Assembly (NCBI RefSeq): GCF_020687745.1
Contig: NZ_JAJEWK010000007.1
Location: forward strand, 1-64,000
From: Chryseobacterium sp. MFBS3-17
GTDB taxonomy: Bacteria > Bacteroidota > Bacteroidia > Flavobacteriales > Weeksellaceae
Direction: 5' to 3'
Length of the DNA stretch: 64,000 nt
The notes under the pieces were generated by a model. That model made no database searches. It saw only the letters and a list, made by a program, of their open reading frames with translations, and was not told where the DNA came from. Of the stretch, positions 36,601 through 45,400 are shown piece after piece. The translations under genes were made by a program, and so were the position numbers. Positions within the stretch are counted from its first letter, which is position 1; every line of letters begins with the position of its first letter.

Positions 36601-39402
36601 ATGGATAAATTTTCATTTCTTAACGCTGCTCATTCGCAGCTAATAGAAGATCTATATCAACAATACTTAAAATATCCTGATTCCCTAGAGCCTTCCTGGA
36701 AAGCCTTTTTCCAGGGATTTGATTTTGCTATGGAAGGCTACGGAGAAGATTTGGTACAGCAGAACACTGCATCTTCATCCGTGGTTCAGCAGGCAGCACA
36801 GGCAGTAGCTACCGGTAACATTCCGGAGGATATCCAGAAAGAATTTAAAGTTCTGAACCTCATTGAAGGGTACAGACACAGAGGCCACCTCTTCACCAAC
36901 ACCAATCCGGTGCGGGAGCGGAGACATCATGAGCCCACGCTGGATATTGAGAATTTCGGACTCAGCCGCGCAGATTTATCACAGAAATTTAATTCTGCTA
37001 CCGAAATCGGCATGCCGGCCGCCGCTACACTGCAGGAAATCGTGGATCGCCTGGAGCGCATTTACTGTGAATCCATTGGGGTAGAGTATATGCACATTAA
37101 CAATGTAGAAGAAAGAACGTTCATCCGCGAGTGGCTGCAGGTAAACGGAAATCAGCCGGAACTTAATGCCGCCGAGAAAACAGAAATTCTGGGAAAACTG
37201 AATCAGGCCGTAGCGTTTGAAAATTATCTGCATACCAAATTTGTAGGTCAGAAAAGATTTTCGCTGGAAGGGGGAGAATCCCTTATTCCTGCTTTGGATC
37301 AACTGATTACCCGCTCTTCTCAGCTGGGGGTAGATGAGGTTGTTCTGGGTATGGCACACCGTGGCCGGCTGAATGTGCTGACCAATATTTTCGGGAAATC
37401 ATACAAACAGATTTTCTCTGAGTTTGAAGGGAAAGAATTTGAAGAAGATGTTTTTTCAGGCGATGTGAAATATCACCTGGGATCATCCAAAAAAATAAAA
37501 GCCGCATCCGGCGAAGAGGTCATCATCAACCTCACGCCCAATCCGTCTCACCTGGAGACTGTGGCAGCACTGGTAGAAGGAATCTGCCGTGCAAAAGTAG
37601 ATGATAAATATAAGGATTTCAGTAAAATTCTTCCCATCGTCATCCACGGAGACGGTGCCATAGCCGGCCAGGGTATTGTGTACGAAATTGCACAGATGAT
37701 GACGCTGGAAGGTTACAGAACCGGCGGAACCGTACATGTTGTGGTTAATAATCAGGTATCTTTTACCACCAACTATCAGGATGCACGTTCGTCTACCTAC
37801 TGTACAGATATTGCCAAAGTAACCGAATCACCGGTCATGCATGTGAATGCAGACGATGTGGAATCTGTGGTGCATGCCATCCGCTTTGCGGCAGATTTCC
37901 GTGCAAAATTTGGTAAAGATGTGTACATAGACCTGCTGGGATACAGAAAATACGGCCATAATGAGGGCGATGAGCCCAGATTTACACAGCCGAATCTGTA
38001 CAAAGTCATTTCCAAACATCCCAATCCGCGGGAGATCTACAAGCAACAACTCATCAAAGAAGGAATTCTTTCAGATGAGGTGCTGAAGAAAATGGAAACA
38101 GAATTCAAGGCAATGCTGGATAAGGATTTTGATGCCTCCAAGGAAATTGAAAGAAATACCATGGACATCTTCATGGCAGATGACTGGAAGGATTATCCCA
38201 TGTGTGCCAAAGGGGCCATGCTCCAACCGGTAAATACCGGATTTGACCTGAAAAAACTGAAGGAATTAGCCGTGAGAATGACGACACTTCCTGCAGATAA
38301 AAAGTTCATCAATAAAATCACCCGACTGTTTGATAACAGACTGAAAATGATTGATGCCAATTCTCTAGACTGGGCGTTGGGCGAATGGCTGGCTTATGCC
38401 ACGTTGCTGTCTGAAGGAAACAATATCCGTATTTCCGGTGAAGATGTAGAAAGGGGAACCTTCTCTCACCGTCATGCCATTGTGAAAACCGAAGATACAG
38501 AAGAAGAATACATCCCGCTCAGACATATTTCTGAGAGCAGATTTGATATTTATAACTCTCACCTGTCAGAATATGGGGTGCTGGGCTTTGATTATGGTTA
38601 TGCCATGGCATCCCCGCATACCCTCACGATTTGGGAAGCACAGTTTGGCGATTTTGTAAACGGAGCGCAGATCATCATCGACCAGTATCTGGCCGCTGCC
38701 GAGGAGAAATGGAAGATTCAGAACGGACTGGTGATGCTGTTGCCTCATGGTTTTGAAGGCCAGGGTGCCGAACACTCATCTGCCCGTCTGGAAAGATTCC
38801 TGGGGCTTGCTGCCAATGAAAACATGACCGTGGCCAATGTCACTACGCCTGCTAATTATTTCCACCTGCTCAGAAGACAACTGAAATGGAATTTCAGAAA
38901 GCCTCTGATTGTAATGACTCCGAAATCCCTGCTTCGTCACCCGAAAGTGGTCTCTCCGCTGGAAGATTTCGCCGAAGGTGCGTTCCAGCCGGTGATAGAT
39001 GATACAGCAGCGGTGGCAGACCGCATAGAAAAAGTGGTATTGTGTACCGGTAAGATTTACTACGAACTTCTGGCCAAAAAAGAAGAACTGAATTGTGATA
39101 CCATTGCCCTGGTGCGTCTGGAGCAGATTTATCCGCTGCACCAAGATCAGATGGAAGAAATTTTTGCCAGATATTCGCACAAAAAACAATTGCTTTGGGT
39201 TCAGGAAGAGCCAGAGAATATGGGATCCTGGAGTTATATTCTGAGAAACTTCCGTGAGACCGGCATTCAGGTCATTGCACCGGTACCCAGCGGATCTCCT
39301 GCACCGGGAAGTCATAAGATGTTTGAAAGAAATCAGAATGATGTCATCAACCGTGTTTTTGACCGGAATGATGCACCGGCAACCAGACCTGTAACGGCAT
39401 AA
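36601..39402 (+). CDS. sucA: 2-oxoglutarate dehydrogenase E1 component
   Basis: The 933-residue thiamine-diphosphate decarboxylase of the TCA-cycle 2-oxoglutarate dehydrogenase complex. The N-terminal E2-binding helix reads FLNAAHSQLIEDLYQQYLKYPDSL. The active-site region shows GMAHRGRLNVL, NPSHLE, HGDGAIAGQGIVYE (thiamine diphosphate/Mg binding) and YRKYGHNEGDEP. The C-terminal domain includes GFEGQGAEHSSARLERFLG and LRHPKVVSPLEDF. Length is typical. E2 follows after 58 bp; E3 is not in this window and is usually shared. Confidence 0.97.
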   Translation: MDKFSFLNAAHSQLIEDLYQQYLKYPDSLEPSWKAFFQGFDFAMEGYGEDLVQQNTASSSVVQQAAQAVATGNIPEDIQKEFKVLNLIEGYRHRGHLFTNTNPVRERRHHEPTLDIENFGLSRADLSQKFNSATEIGMPAAATLQEIVDRLERIYCESIGVEYMHINNVEERTFIREWLQVNGNQPELNAAEKTEILGKLNQAVAFENYLHTKFVGQKRFSLEGGESLIPALDQLITRSSQLGVDEVVLGMAHRGRLNVLTNIFGKSYKQIFSEFEGKEFEEDVFSGDVKYHLGSSKKIKAASGEEVIINLTPNPSHLETVAALVEGICRAKVDDKYKDFSKILPIVIHGDGAIAGQGIVYEIAQMMTLEGYRTGGTVHVVVNNQVSFTTNYQDARSSTYCTDIAKVTESPVMHVNADDVESVVHAIRFAADFRAKFGKDVYIDLLGYRKYGHNEGDEPRFTQPNLYKVISKHPNPREIYKQQLIKEGILSDEVLKKMETEFKAMLDKDFDASKEIERNTMDIFMADDWKDYPMCAKGAMLQPVNTGFDLKKLKELAVRMTTLPADKKFINKITRLFDNRLKMIDANSLDWALGEWLAYATLLSEGNNIRISGEDVERGTFSHRHAIVKTEDTEEEYIPLRHISESRFDIYNSHLSEYGVLGFDYGYAMASPHTLTIWEAQFGDFVNGAQIIIDQYLAAAEEKWKIQNGLVMLLPHGFEGQGAEHSSARLERFLGLAANENMTVANVTTPANYFHLLRRQLKWNFRKPLIVMTPKSLLRHPKVVSPLEDFAEGAFQPVIDDTAAVADRIEKVVLCTGKIYYELLAKKEELNCDTIALVRLEQIYPLHQDQMEEIFARYSHKKQLLWVQEEPENMGSWSYILRNFRETGIQVIAPVPSGSPAPGSHKMFERNQNDVINRVFDRNDAPATRPVTA

Positions 39403-39460
39403 TTATTTTGCCAGAAACCGATAAATTTAAAACAGAACAGAACATAAAAAAATTAACCGC

Positions 39461-40696
39461 ATGTCTATATTAGAAATGAAAGTCCCGTCTCCGGGAGAAT
39501 CCATTACCGAAGTTGAAATTGCATCCTGGCTGGTACAGGACGGCGACTACGTAGAAAAAGATCAGCCTATTGCTGAAGTAGATTCAGACAAAGCTACCCT
39601 GGAACTTCCTGCAGAACAAAGTGGGATCATTACCCTGAAAGCAGAAGAAGGTGAAGTGGTACAGGTAGGACAGGTTGTGTGTTTAATTGATATGGATGCG
39701 GCAAAACCGGAAGGAGCAGCCCCTACAGAAACTCCTGCAGAGGCTCCCGCAGCTAAACCGGCTGCCGAAGAACCCAAAAAAGAAGAAAAACCTGCTGCAG
39801 CTGCAACATACGCAACCGGAACTCCGTCTCCTGCAGCCAGAAAAATTCTGGAAGAGAAGGGTGTAGATGCCGCTCAGGTTACCGGTACCGGCAAAGACGG
39901 CAGAATTACCAAAGAAGATGCGCAGTCTGTAGGTGTAGCCGCTATGGGCAATGCTTCTTCTACCGGCGGATCCAGAGCTCAGGAAAAGACCAAACTGTCT
40001 ATGCTCAGAAGAAAAGTAGCATCCAGACTGGTTTCCGTTAAAAATGAAACGGCCATGCTCACCACGTTCAATGAAGTGGATATGTCCGAAATTTTCAGAA
40101 TCAGAAAACAATACAAAGACGAATTTGCACAAAAACACGGCGTTGGGCTGGGCTTTATGTCCTTCTTTACCAAAGCAGTGACGCGTGCTTTGCAGATGTA
40201 TCCGGATGTGAATGCATCCATAGACGGTGATTTCAAAATCAATTACGATTTCTGTGATATTTCAATTGCGGTTTCCGGTCCTAAGGGATTGATGGTTCCG
40301 GTAATGAGAAATGCCGAAAATATGACCTTCCGCGGGGTTGAGGCCAATGTGAAATCCCTGGCAGATAAGGTTCGCGACGGAAGCATCAGCGTAGATGAAA
40401 TGACCGGCGGTACCTTTACCATTACCAATGGTGGGGTTTTCGGGTCTATGCTTTCTACTCCAATCATCAACCCGCCACAGTCTGCCATTCTGGGCATGCA
40501 CAACATCATCCAGAGACCGGTGGCTGTAGACGGACAAGTCGTGATCCGACCGATGATGTACGTAGCCATGTCTTACGACCACAGAATTATTGACGGACGT
40601 GAGTCTGTAGGATTCCTGGTGGCCGTGAAAGAAGGAATTGATAACCCTGTAGAAATTCTGATGGGCGGCGACGAAAGAAAAGCGCTGGAACTTTAA
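39461..40696 (+). CDS. sucB: Dihydrolipoyllysine succinyltransferase (2-oxoglutarate dehydrogenase E2)
   Basis: A 411-residue E2 subunit. It has an N-terminal lipoyl domain with the attachment lysine Lys44 in [12 protein letters not shown] and an Ala/Pro/Glu/Lys-rich linker at about 82-115. The E1/E3-binding domain follows at about 118-155 ([20 protein letters not shown]), then the catalytic domain at about 180-411 ending with [17 protein letters not shown], which holds the catalytic His-x4-Asp-Gly. One lipoyl domain, as in succinyl-type E2. It acts with SucA to make succinyl-CoA. A terminator follows at 40725. Confidence 0.96.
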   Translation: MSILEMKVPSPGESITEVEIASWLVQDGDYVEKDQPIAEVDSDKATLELPAEQSGIITLKAEEGEVVQVGQVVCLIDMDAAKPEGAAPTETPAEAPAAKPAAEEPKKEEKPAAAATYATGTPSPAARKILEEKGVDAAQVTGTGKDGRITKEDAQSVGVAAMGNASSTGGSRAQEKTKLSMLRRKVASRLVSVKNETAMLTTFNEVDMSEIFRIRKQYKDEFAQKHGVGLGFMSFFTKAVTRALQMYPDVNASIDGDFKINYDFCDISIAVSGPKGLMVPVMRNAENMTFRGVEANVKSLADKVRDGSISVDEMTGGTFTITNGGVFGSMLSTPIINPPQSAILGMHNIIQRPVAVDGQVVIRPMMYVAMSYDHRIIDGRESVGFLVAVKEGIDNPVEILMGGDERKALEL

Positions 40697-40724
40697 GATT
40701 TACGCAGAAAATTGCAAATTTCAC

Positions 40725-40752
40725 ATCCCGCTCCAAAAAGGCGGGATTTTTG
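40725..40752 (+). terminator. Terminator after sucB
   Basis: ATCCCGC (40725-40731) pairs with GCGGGAT (40741-40747), followed by TTTTTG. Confidence 0.8.
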
Positions 40753-40776
40753 TATAAACTCTTTTAAACTCACACA

Positions 40777-41163
40777 ATGTTCTCAAAAACTACTTCTCAG
40801 ATTAAAGTAACTGTCGTTCCGGAATACGACGGAAAGAACAGTTTCCCTACAGAAAACCGCTTTGTCTTCAGATACAATGTGACCATCGAAAATTTCGGTT
40901 CAGATGCTATTGTATTGCAGCGCAGATCGTGGCTGATTTATGACGTGGGATTTGGTTTTACCGAGGTGCAGGGGGAAGGCGTTATTGGACTTACTCCGGA
41001 AATCCCGCCGGGTGGCGAATTTAAGTATTTTTCCAATGTCATGATCCGCTCCGGAATTGGCAATATGTACGGCATGTATTCCTGCCGGAATGTTCGCAAT
41101 GGCGATATGGTAGAGGTGGACATCCCGAAATTCAATCTTATTGCAAATATTCTGAACAACTAA
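40777..41163 (+). CDS. apaG: ApaG-domain protein
   Basis: A 128-residue ApaG protein with a fibronectin-III-like beta-sandwich. Characteristic segments are RFVFRYNVTIENFGSDAIVLQRRSWLI, VQGEGVIGLTPEIPPGGEFKYFSN and GNMYGMYSCRN. ApaG of enterobacteria is linked to Co2+/Mg2+ sensitivity and binds phosphate groups; the biochemical role is not settled. The full-length standard form starts directly at MFSKTTSQIKVTV. It converges with the exonuclease gene with no spacer. Confidence 0.93.
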   Translation: MFSKTTSQIKVTVVPEYDGKNSFPTENRFVFRYNVTIENFGSDAIVLQRRSWLIYDVGFGFTEVQGEGVIGLTPEIPPGGEFKYFSNVMIRSGIGNMYGMYSCRNVRNGDMVEVDIPKFNLIANILNN

Positions 41164-41721
41164 TTACAGAACTTTCAGGTTTTTGGCCAGAACCTCATGC
41201 ACTTCATCTGTGCGGGTCAGCATCAGATTCTGAAAAGCGAGCAGTGAAATTTTTGCACAGACCTCGGCATCGTCGCCGGCACGGTGATGATTGAAAGAGA
41301 GGGTATGGTGCTCTGCCAGACTTTTTAACCCGTATTTCGGAAGGTTTTTCCACGATTTTTTTGCCAGGGAAATGCTGCACAGATAGTTGATCCGGGGTTT
41401 GAAGAACCCATAATAATCCAGACAGCTCCGCAAAACAGAAGCGTCAAAAGAAGCATTATGTGCAATCATGAGATTGCCGTACATCAGTTCTTCGGCTTCG
41501 TGCCAGATTTCATCAAAGGTGGGTGCAGTCTGCACATCGGCCGGTGTGATGCCGTGCACATCCATATTTCGAGGATGGAAATAAGGATAGCTGGGTGGCT
41601 TAATGAGCCAGGTTCTGGTTTGCACAATTTCGCCGTTTTCTACCACACAGATGCCCATCTCGCAGGCAGAATGCCTTTCGTGGGTGGCAGTTTCAAAGTC
41701 TATGGCGCAGAAATCCAGCAT
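41164..41721 (-). CDS. 3'-5' exonuclease, DnaQ/epsilon type
   Basis: A 185-residue DEDDh exonuclease. ExoI is CAIDFETATHERHSACEMG (Asp8/Glu10). ExoII is IAHNASFDASVLRSCL (Asp). ExoIII-epsilon is HHRAGDDAEVCAKI (His and Asp). It hydrolyses 3' nucleotides and may proofread or trim DNA or RNA. A free-standing domain of this size is common in Flavobacteriia. It is convergent with apaG. Confidence 0.92.
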   Translation of the reverse strand: MLDFCAIDFETATHERHSACEMGICVVENGEIVQTRTWLIKPPSYPYFHPRNMDVHGITPADVQTAPTFDEIWHEAEELMYGNLMIAHNASFDASVLRSCLDYYGFFKPRINYLCSISLAKKSWKNLPKYGLKSLAEHHTLSFNHHRAGDDAEVCAKISLLAFQNLMLTRTDEVHEVLAKNLKVL

Positions 41722-41798
41722 GATTCATTTTATTTTCCAGGCGAAATTATCATATTTTTTTGAATATCGGCCGCTCTTTTTCTATTTAGCATCTGCTA

Positions 41799-42566
41799 TT
41801 ATTCTAGAATAGTCTTCATTTCCTGACTGAATTTTTCAAACGTTGCCAGATTATCATGGCCGGCACCGGTGATTTCAATGAATTTTTTGGGAATCAGGGG
41901 CTGATTTTGTTCAAAAATCTCAAATAGTTTCTTCCCGGAGCGCAGCGGAACTACCAGATCTTTACTCCCGTGAAAGTGATACAGCGGCGAGCCGATTTTC
42001 CGGATGTACCGGTCAGAATGAAAATGATAGGTCATTTTCGGCGAAACCTTGTCGGTAACTTTGCCCGGAAGCCAGCGGTTTACTATATCCTGCAAGTTAT
42101 AAAATGCAGATTCCAGAATCACCTTCTGCGGCTGATTGTCGGCTGCGGTTTTTACCGCAAAGGTCCCACCCAGACTCCGGCCGTATACCAGAGTTTGATC
42201 TTCGCCATAATTCCTGCGGGCGAAATCATACGCAAACTGTGCATCTGCATAGAGGAATTTTTCATTACGCTCGCCGGTACTTTTGCCAAAACCCCGGTAG
42301 TCCATTACCAGCACATCATAGCCGTACTGTGTGAAATTCTGGGTGATTTTGCCCCACCGGTCCAGATTATCCGCATTTCCGTGGAAATAGACAATGATTC
42401 CTTTTGGGTTCGGAATTTTAAAATGAATGCTGCTAATGAGGCCTCCGTCGGGCGTTTCCCACAGATATTCTTCAAAATTATTTTCAAAGTCAAAGCGGTG
42501 ATCCTGCGGGAGCGTCACCGGCAGAAATACTACTTTTTCCTGAAAATACTGTAGGATTTTCGTCAT
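41799..42566 (-). CDS. Alpha/beta hydrolase (BEM46-like) 1
   Basis: A 255-residue serine hydrolase of the alpha/beta fold. It shows the oxyanion segment YFHGNADNLDRWGK, DYRGFGKSTGERNE, and the nucleophile elbow VYGRSLGGTFAVK (Ser in G-R-S-L-G). The catalytic acid is in HGSKDLVVP and the His in TGAGHDNLATF. It is related to the second hydrolase at 43903 (shared GRSLG, DYRGFGKSTG, HGSxDxLVP), so the two are paralogues. Its ATG overlaps the stop of the CNNM gene by one base. Substrate unknown. Confidence 0.88.
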   Translation of the reverse strand: MTKILQYFQEKVVFLPVTLPQDHRFDFENNFEEYLWETPDGGLISSIHFKIPNPKGIIVYFHGNADNLDRWGKITQNFTQYGYDVLVMDYRGFGKSTGERNEKFLYADAQFAYDFARRNYGEDQTLVYGRSLGGTFAVKTAADNQPQKVILESAFYNLQDIVNRWLPGKVTDKVSPKMTYHFHSDRYIRKIGSPLYHFHGSKDLVVPLRSGKKLFEIFEQNQPLIPKKFIEITGAGHDNLATFEKFSQEMKTILE

Positions 42567-43843
42567 CAGATGATTGCTGTAATTTTAATTTTATTCACCC
42601 GTTGGGCTTCTTTTTCTGTGATTTCCAGTTCCAGATTGTCGATGGTCACTTTCTGGCCCACCTCTGTGGTCCCGCCGTATTCATCCAGGAAAAAACCTAC
42701 CAGTGTAGTATAGTTGTTTGCATTTTCAAAATCATAATCCAGATCAAAGAATTTCAAAAATTCCACTATGGGCACCTGGCCGTCTGCCAGCCATTGGTGC
42801 TCGCCGGTTTCTGTAATCCGGTAGTCAAAATCATCTTCATCCGAAACTGGTCCTACCAATGCGTCCAGCACATCATGCATGGTGACCATACCTACGGTGT
42901 TTCCGTATTCATCAATCACAATTCCGTAATGTTTTTTCTCGGTCTTAAACTGTTCCAGCACCTTGTAAGCATAGAAGTTTTCGTTCACAAAAACGGGTTG
43001 ACGGATGTACGTCTGAAGACTGAAATGTTCATGATCTTCGATGGGGAAAAGGTCTTTAATAAGCACGATTCCCAAAATATCATCCAGATTATTGCCGCGG
43101 GTTACCGGGTAAGCATGGTGTTTGTCTTTCCTGATTTTTTCCAGTACAGATTCCAGACTTTCATGATCGCTGAAAAACGTCATGGCGGTACGGTGGGTGA
43201 GCAGGGTGTTGATTTTACGGTCGCCCAGTTCAAATACACGTTCTACAATATCCTGTTCTATGACTTCAATTTCACCGTCTTCTGCACTTTCTTTTACAAT
43301 AGATTTTATTTCTTCTTCGGTAATAATGCTGTCTGTGTTGCTTTTAATCCCCACCAGGCGCAGCAACAGGTTGTTGGAAGCCGTCAGCATCCACACAAAC
43401 GGAGAAGTAATGACCGATAAAATATGCATCGGCTTGGCGAGTGCAGAGATGATGTGCTCTGGAAACGTCATGGCCAAACGCTTGGGGATCAGTTCTCCCA
43501 GCAAAATAGAGAAATACGTGATGACAATAACAATTCCCGTGGCAGCCAGCGTTTTGGAATACGGCTGCAAGACTTCAATTCTGTTTAAAGCATTCTGAAA
43601 ATCATTGGTAAGATTTTCTCCGGAGTATAAACCGAGCAAAATTCCGATCAGGGTAATCCCGATTTGTACACTAGAGAGAAATTTGGTTGGGTTTTCTGAA
43701 AGGTCAATCGCTTTTTTAGCGCCGGCATTACCTTTTTTGGCGCTGCTTTCCAGTTTGAACTTTCGGGAGGAAACAAGAGCCATCTCAGACATTGAGAAGA
43801 TTCCGTTCAGCAAAATTAGAGCAATGATGATAATGAGTTCCAT
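42566..43843 (-). CDS. CNNM/CBS/CorC_HlyC-domain membrane protein (hemolysin family)
   Basis: A 425-residue inner-membrane protein. The DUF21/CNNM transmembrane domain covers about 1-185 (MELIIIIALILLNGIFSMSEMALVSSR at the N-terminus; FLSSVQIGITLIGILLGLYSGE). A CBS pair follows at about 205-330 (LTHRTAMTFFSDHES; YGIVIDEYGNTVGMVTMHDVLDALVG) and a CorC_HlyC domain at about 340-420 (WLADGQVPIVEFLKFFD). Homologues act in Mg2+/Co2+ homeostasis rather than haemolysis. The start at 43843 puts the first helix at residue 2; the seven-residue extension adds nothing typical. Confidence 0.93.
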   Translation of the reverse strand: MELIIIIALILLNGIFSMSEMALVSSRKFKLESSAKKGNAGAKKAIDLSENPTKFLSSVQIGITLIGILLGLYSGENLTNDFQNALNRIEVLQPYSKTLAATGIVIVITYFSILLGELIPKRLAMTFPEHIISALAKPMHILSVITSPFVWMLTASNNLLLRLVGIKSNTDSIITEEEIKSIVKESAEDGEIEVIEQDIVERVFELGDRKINTLLTHRTAMTFFSDHESLESVLEKIRKDKHHAYPVTRGNNLDDILGIVLIKDLFPIEDHEHFSLQTYIRQPVFVNENFYAYKVLEQFKTEKKHYGIVIDEYGNTVGMVTMHDVLDALVGPVSDEDDFDYRITETGEHQWLADGQVPIVEFLKFFDLDYDFENANNYTTLVGFFLDEYGGTTEVGQKVTIDNLELEITEKEAQRVNKIKITAII

Positions 43844-43902
43844 GCAGAAGGTTAGGTGGTTCAAAAATAATCATTCAGAAATAAATAGAAGACGGATTCA
43901 TG

Positions 43903-44769
43903 TTAATTTCTGTGATTGATATTCAGGCTGGTATTCTGAAAGTCAATTTCTTTTTCGGGTTCTTCTATATCTTCAAAAATTTCATCCAGCACACGGTGGT
44001 ATTCCTTGAATTTGTGTACATCTATATGTCCGGCTTTCAGAATGATGTACAGCCGGGTGTTATCCGGCTGGATTTCACTGAGTTCGATAGCGGTTTTTAC
44101 AGGAACCAGTTTGTCATCGCTGCCATGAATAATCTTGATGGGGCAGCGCACACTTTGCAGATACTTATAGGTGGGGAGATAGAAGTTGACAAAATATTTA
44201 GCCGGCACAAACGGCAGATACCGGCGTATGGAACGTGAAATGCTGTAAATGGGTGAATTGAGAATCAGCAGCCGGGGATTATTTCTGGCGGCGAGCATGG
44301 CGGCAAACGGTGAGCCCAGACTCCGGCCGTACACAATGAGATGTTCTTCGGCTACATGCTCTTTCACCAGATCGTAAATAAACTGGATGTCGTGTTTCAG
44401 GCCTTCAGAGGTGCGCTTGCCGGTGCTTTTGCCAAAGCCGCGGTAATCCAGCATGATCACATCATAGCTAAGGCGGGTGAAGTCTATGGCAAATTTCCCC
44501 CAGCCCTTGATGCTTTTGGTGTTGCCTTTCAGGTAAAAAACAATGCCTTTGGGATGCTCGGTTTTAAAATGCAGAAAGTTGATGTTCACATTAGCCTCCG
44601 TTTCCACCGTGCGTTCCTCTGCATTGAGGTGGTCATAGGCAAATTTAAAATCCGGTGGCAGTTTTTCCGGGTGAAAGAAGAATTTTTGCTGAAAAAAGTA
44701 AATGACAAGGCCTATGGCCAGCGTTACGACACTGAATACAGCAAGTATGGTATAAAAGTCAACTTTCAT
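43903..44769 (-). CDS. Membrane-anchored alpha/beta hydrolase 2
   Basis: A 288-residue alpha/beta hydrolase with an N-terminal membrane helix (FYTILAVFSVVTLAIGLVIYFF). Core motifs are YLKGNTKSIKGWGK, LDYRGFGKSTGKR, the nucleophile VYGRSLGSPFAAM (Ser), the acid in HGSDDKLVPVK, and His in KAGHIDVHKF. It is paralogous to the hydrolase at 41799 but carries the extra anchor. First gene of a leftward group with the CNNM protein and hydrolase 1. Substrate unknown; BEM46-like hydrolases often act on lipid esters. Confidence 0.88.
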   Translation of the reverse strand: MKVDFYTILAVFSVVTLAIGLVIYFFQQKFFFHPEKLPPDFKFAYDHLNAEERTVETEANVNINFLHFKTEHPKGIVFYLKGNTKSIKGWGKFAIDFTRLSYDVIMLDYRGFGKSTGKRTSEGLKHDIQFIYDLVKEHVAEEHLIVYGRSLGSPFAAMLAARNNPRLLILNSPIYSISRSIRRYLPFVPAKYFVNFYLPTYKYLQSVRCPIKIIHGSDDKLVPVKTAIELSEIQPDNTRLYIILKAGHIDVHKFKEYHRVLDEIFEDIEEPEKEIDFQNTSLNINHRN

Positions 44770-45015
44770 TTACAGATAAAAGTATGGTTTTTTCCTGAAA
44801 GTGAAGTATTTTTTTTGCACATTGTGAGATGTGGTTGCAAAGGGCATTCGTGGATAAACGAAATTTTCAGGGGGTGTCCGGATTACTGTTATTTGCAGCA
44901 GAAGAAAATTGCAGAGCGGTTGAAGCAAGGAGGCTTCCGGGAAATTCTTCCAGAGTTTTGCGGGAGGCTTTGTTTTGAATAATCCGGGGGTTTGGAATGC
45001 TTTGGCGGTTTTTTG

Positions 45016-45117
45016 GGCCGCGCGCCGCAGGCGCGCGGCCGTTCAGCACGGTATCCGTTCTTTTTGTGGTCTGTTCTCTGAAACCACCTGCCGATGACTG
45101 AATTTTCTGTCGGCAGG
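45016..45117. repeat. Two strong hairpins in the 44770-45400 gap
   Basis: A perfect 11-bp stem GGCCGCGCGCC-GCA-GGCGCGCGGCC occupies 45016-45040. A second hairpin, CCTGCCGA (45087-45094) with TCGGCAGG (45110-45117), follows, then element copy B. This 630-bp gap has no gene that I can support. The hairpins could be terminators or parts of one structured repeat. Confidence 0.6.
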
Positions 45118-45141
45118 CCTGCACGTAACCAGCCCTGATCG

Positions 45142-45230
45142 TAGCGGCTACCCCGCACAGCTGCGCCCCGGCGATCGCCGGGGCGCAGCTGGAGGAGTAA
45201 TAGCGGAGAGCAGGTTCCCGGCTGCCCAAA
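45142..45230 (+). repeat. Dispersed hairpin element, copy B
   Basis: The left flank TAGCGGCTACCCCGCA is followed by a perfect 34-nt palindrome (45158-45191; arms CAGCTGCGCCCCGGCGA and its complement) and the right flank GAGGAGTAATAGCGGAGAGC. Flanks match copies A and C; the palindrome arms do not. It precedes the peptide transporter gene. Confidence 0.8.
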
Positions 45231-45400
45231 AACTACATCGGCCATCCTGCCTGGATTTAACGTCATCCTTCTATTGGAGTAAATGGCGTACAATCAATAT
45301 ATTGCATGCTGTGGCAGCACGCGTTTTGTCCTTTTCTGAGAGTGGTCATGGGCGCCATCTCAAAAAAAATCTTTATTTTCGGTCCTTAAAATATAATTCT

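Noticed and set aside
45302-45400. Longer start for the peptide transporter
   Set aside because: The 33-residue extension is encoded by GC-rich leader DNA and does not resemble POT N-termini; MRNQQDSIFESQ... at 45401 does.
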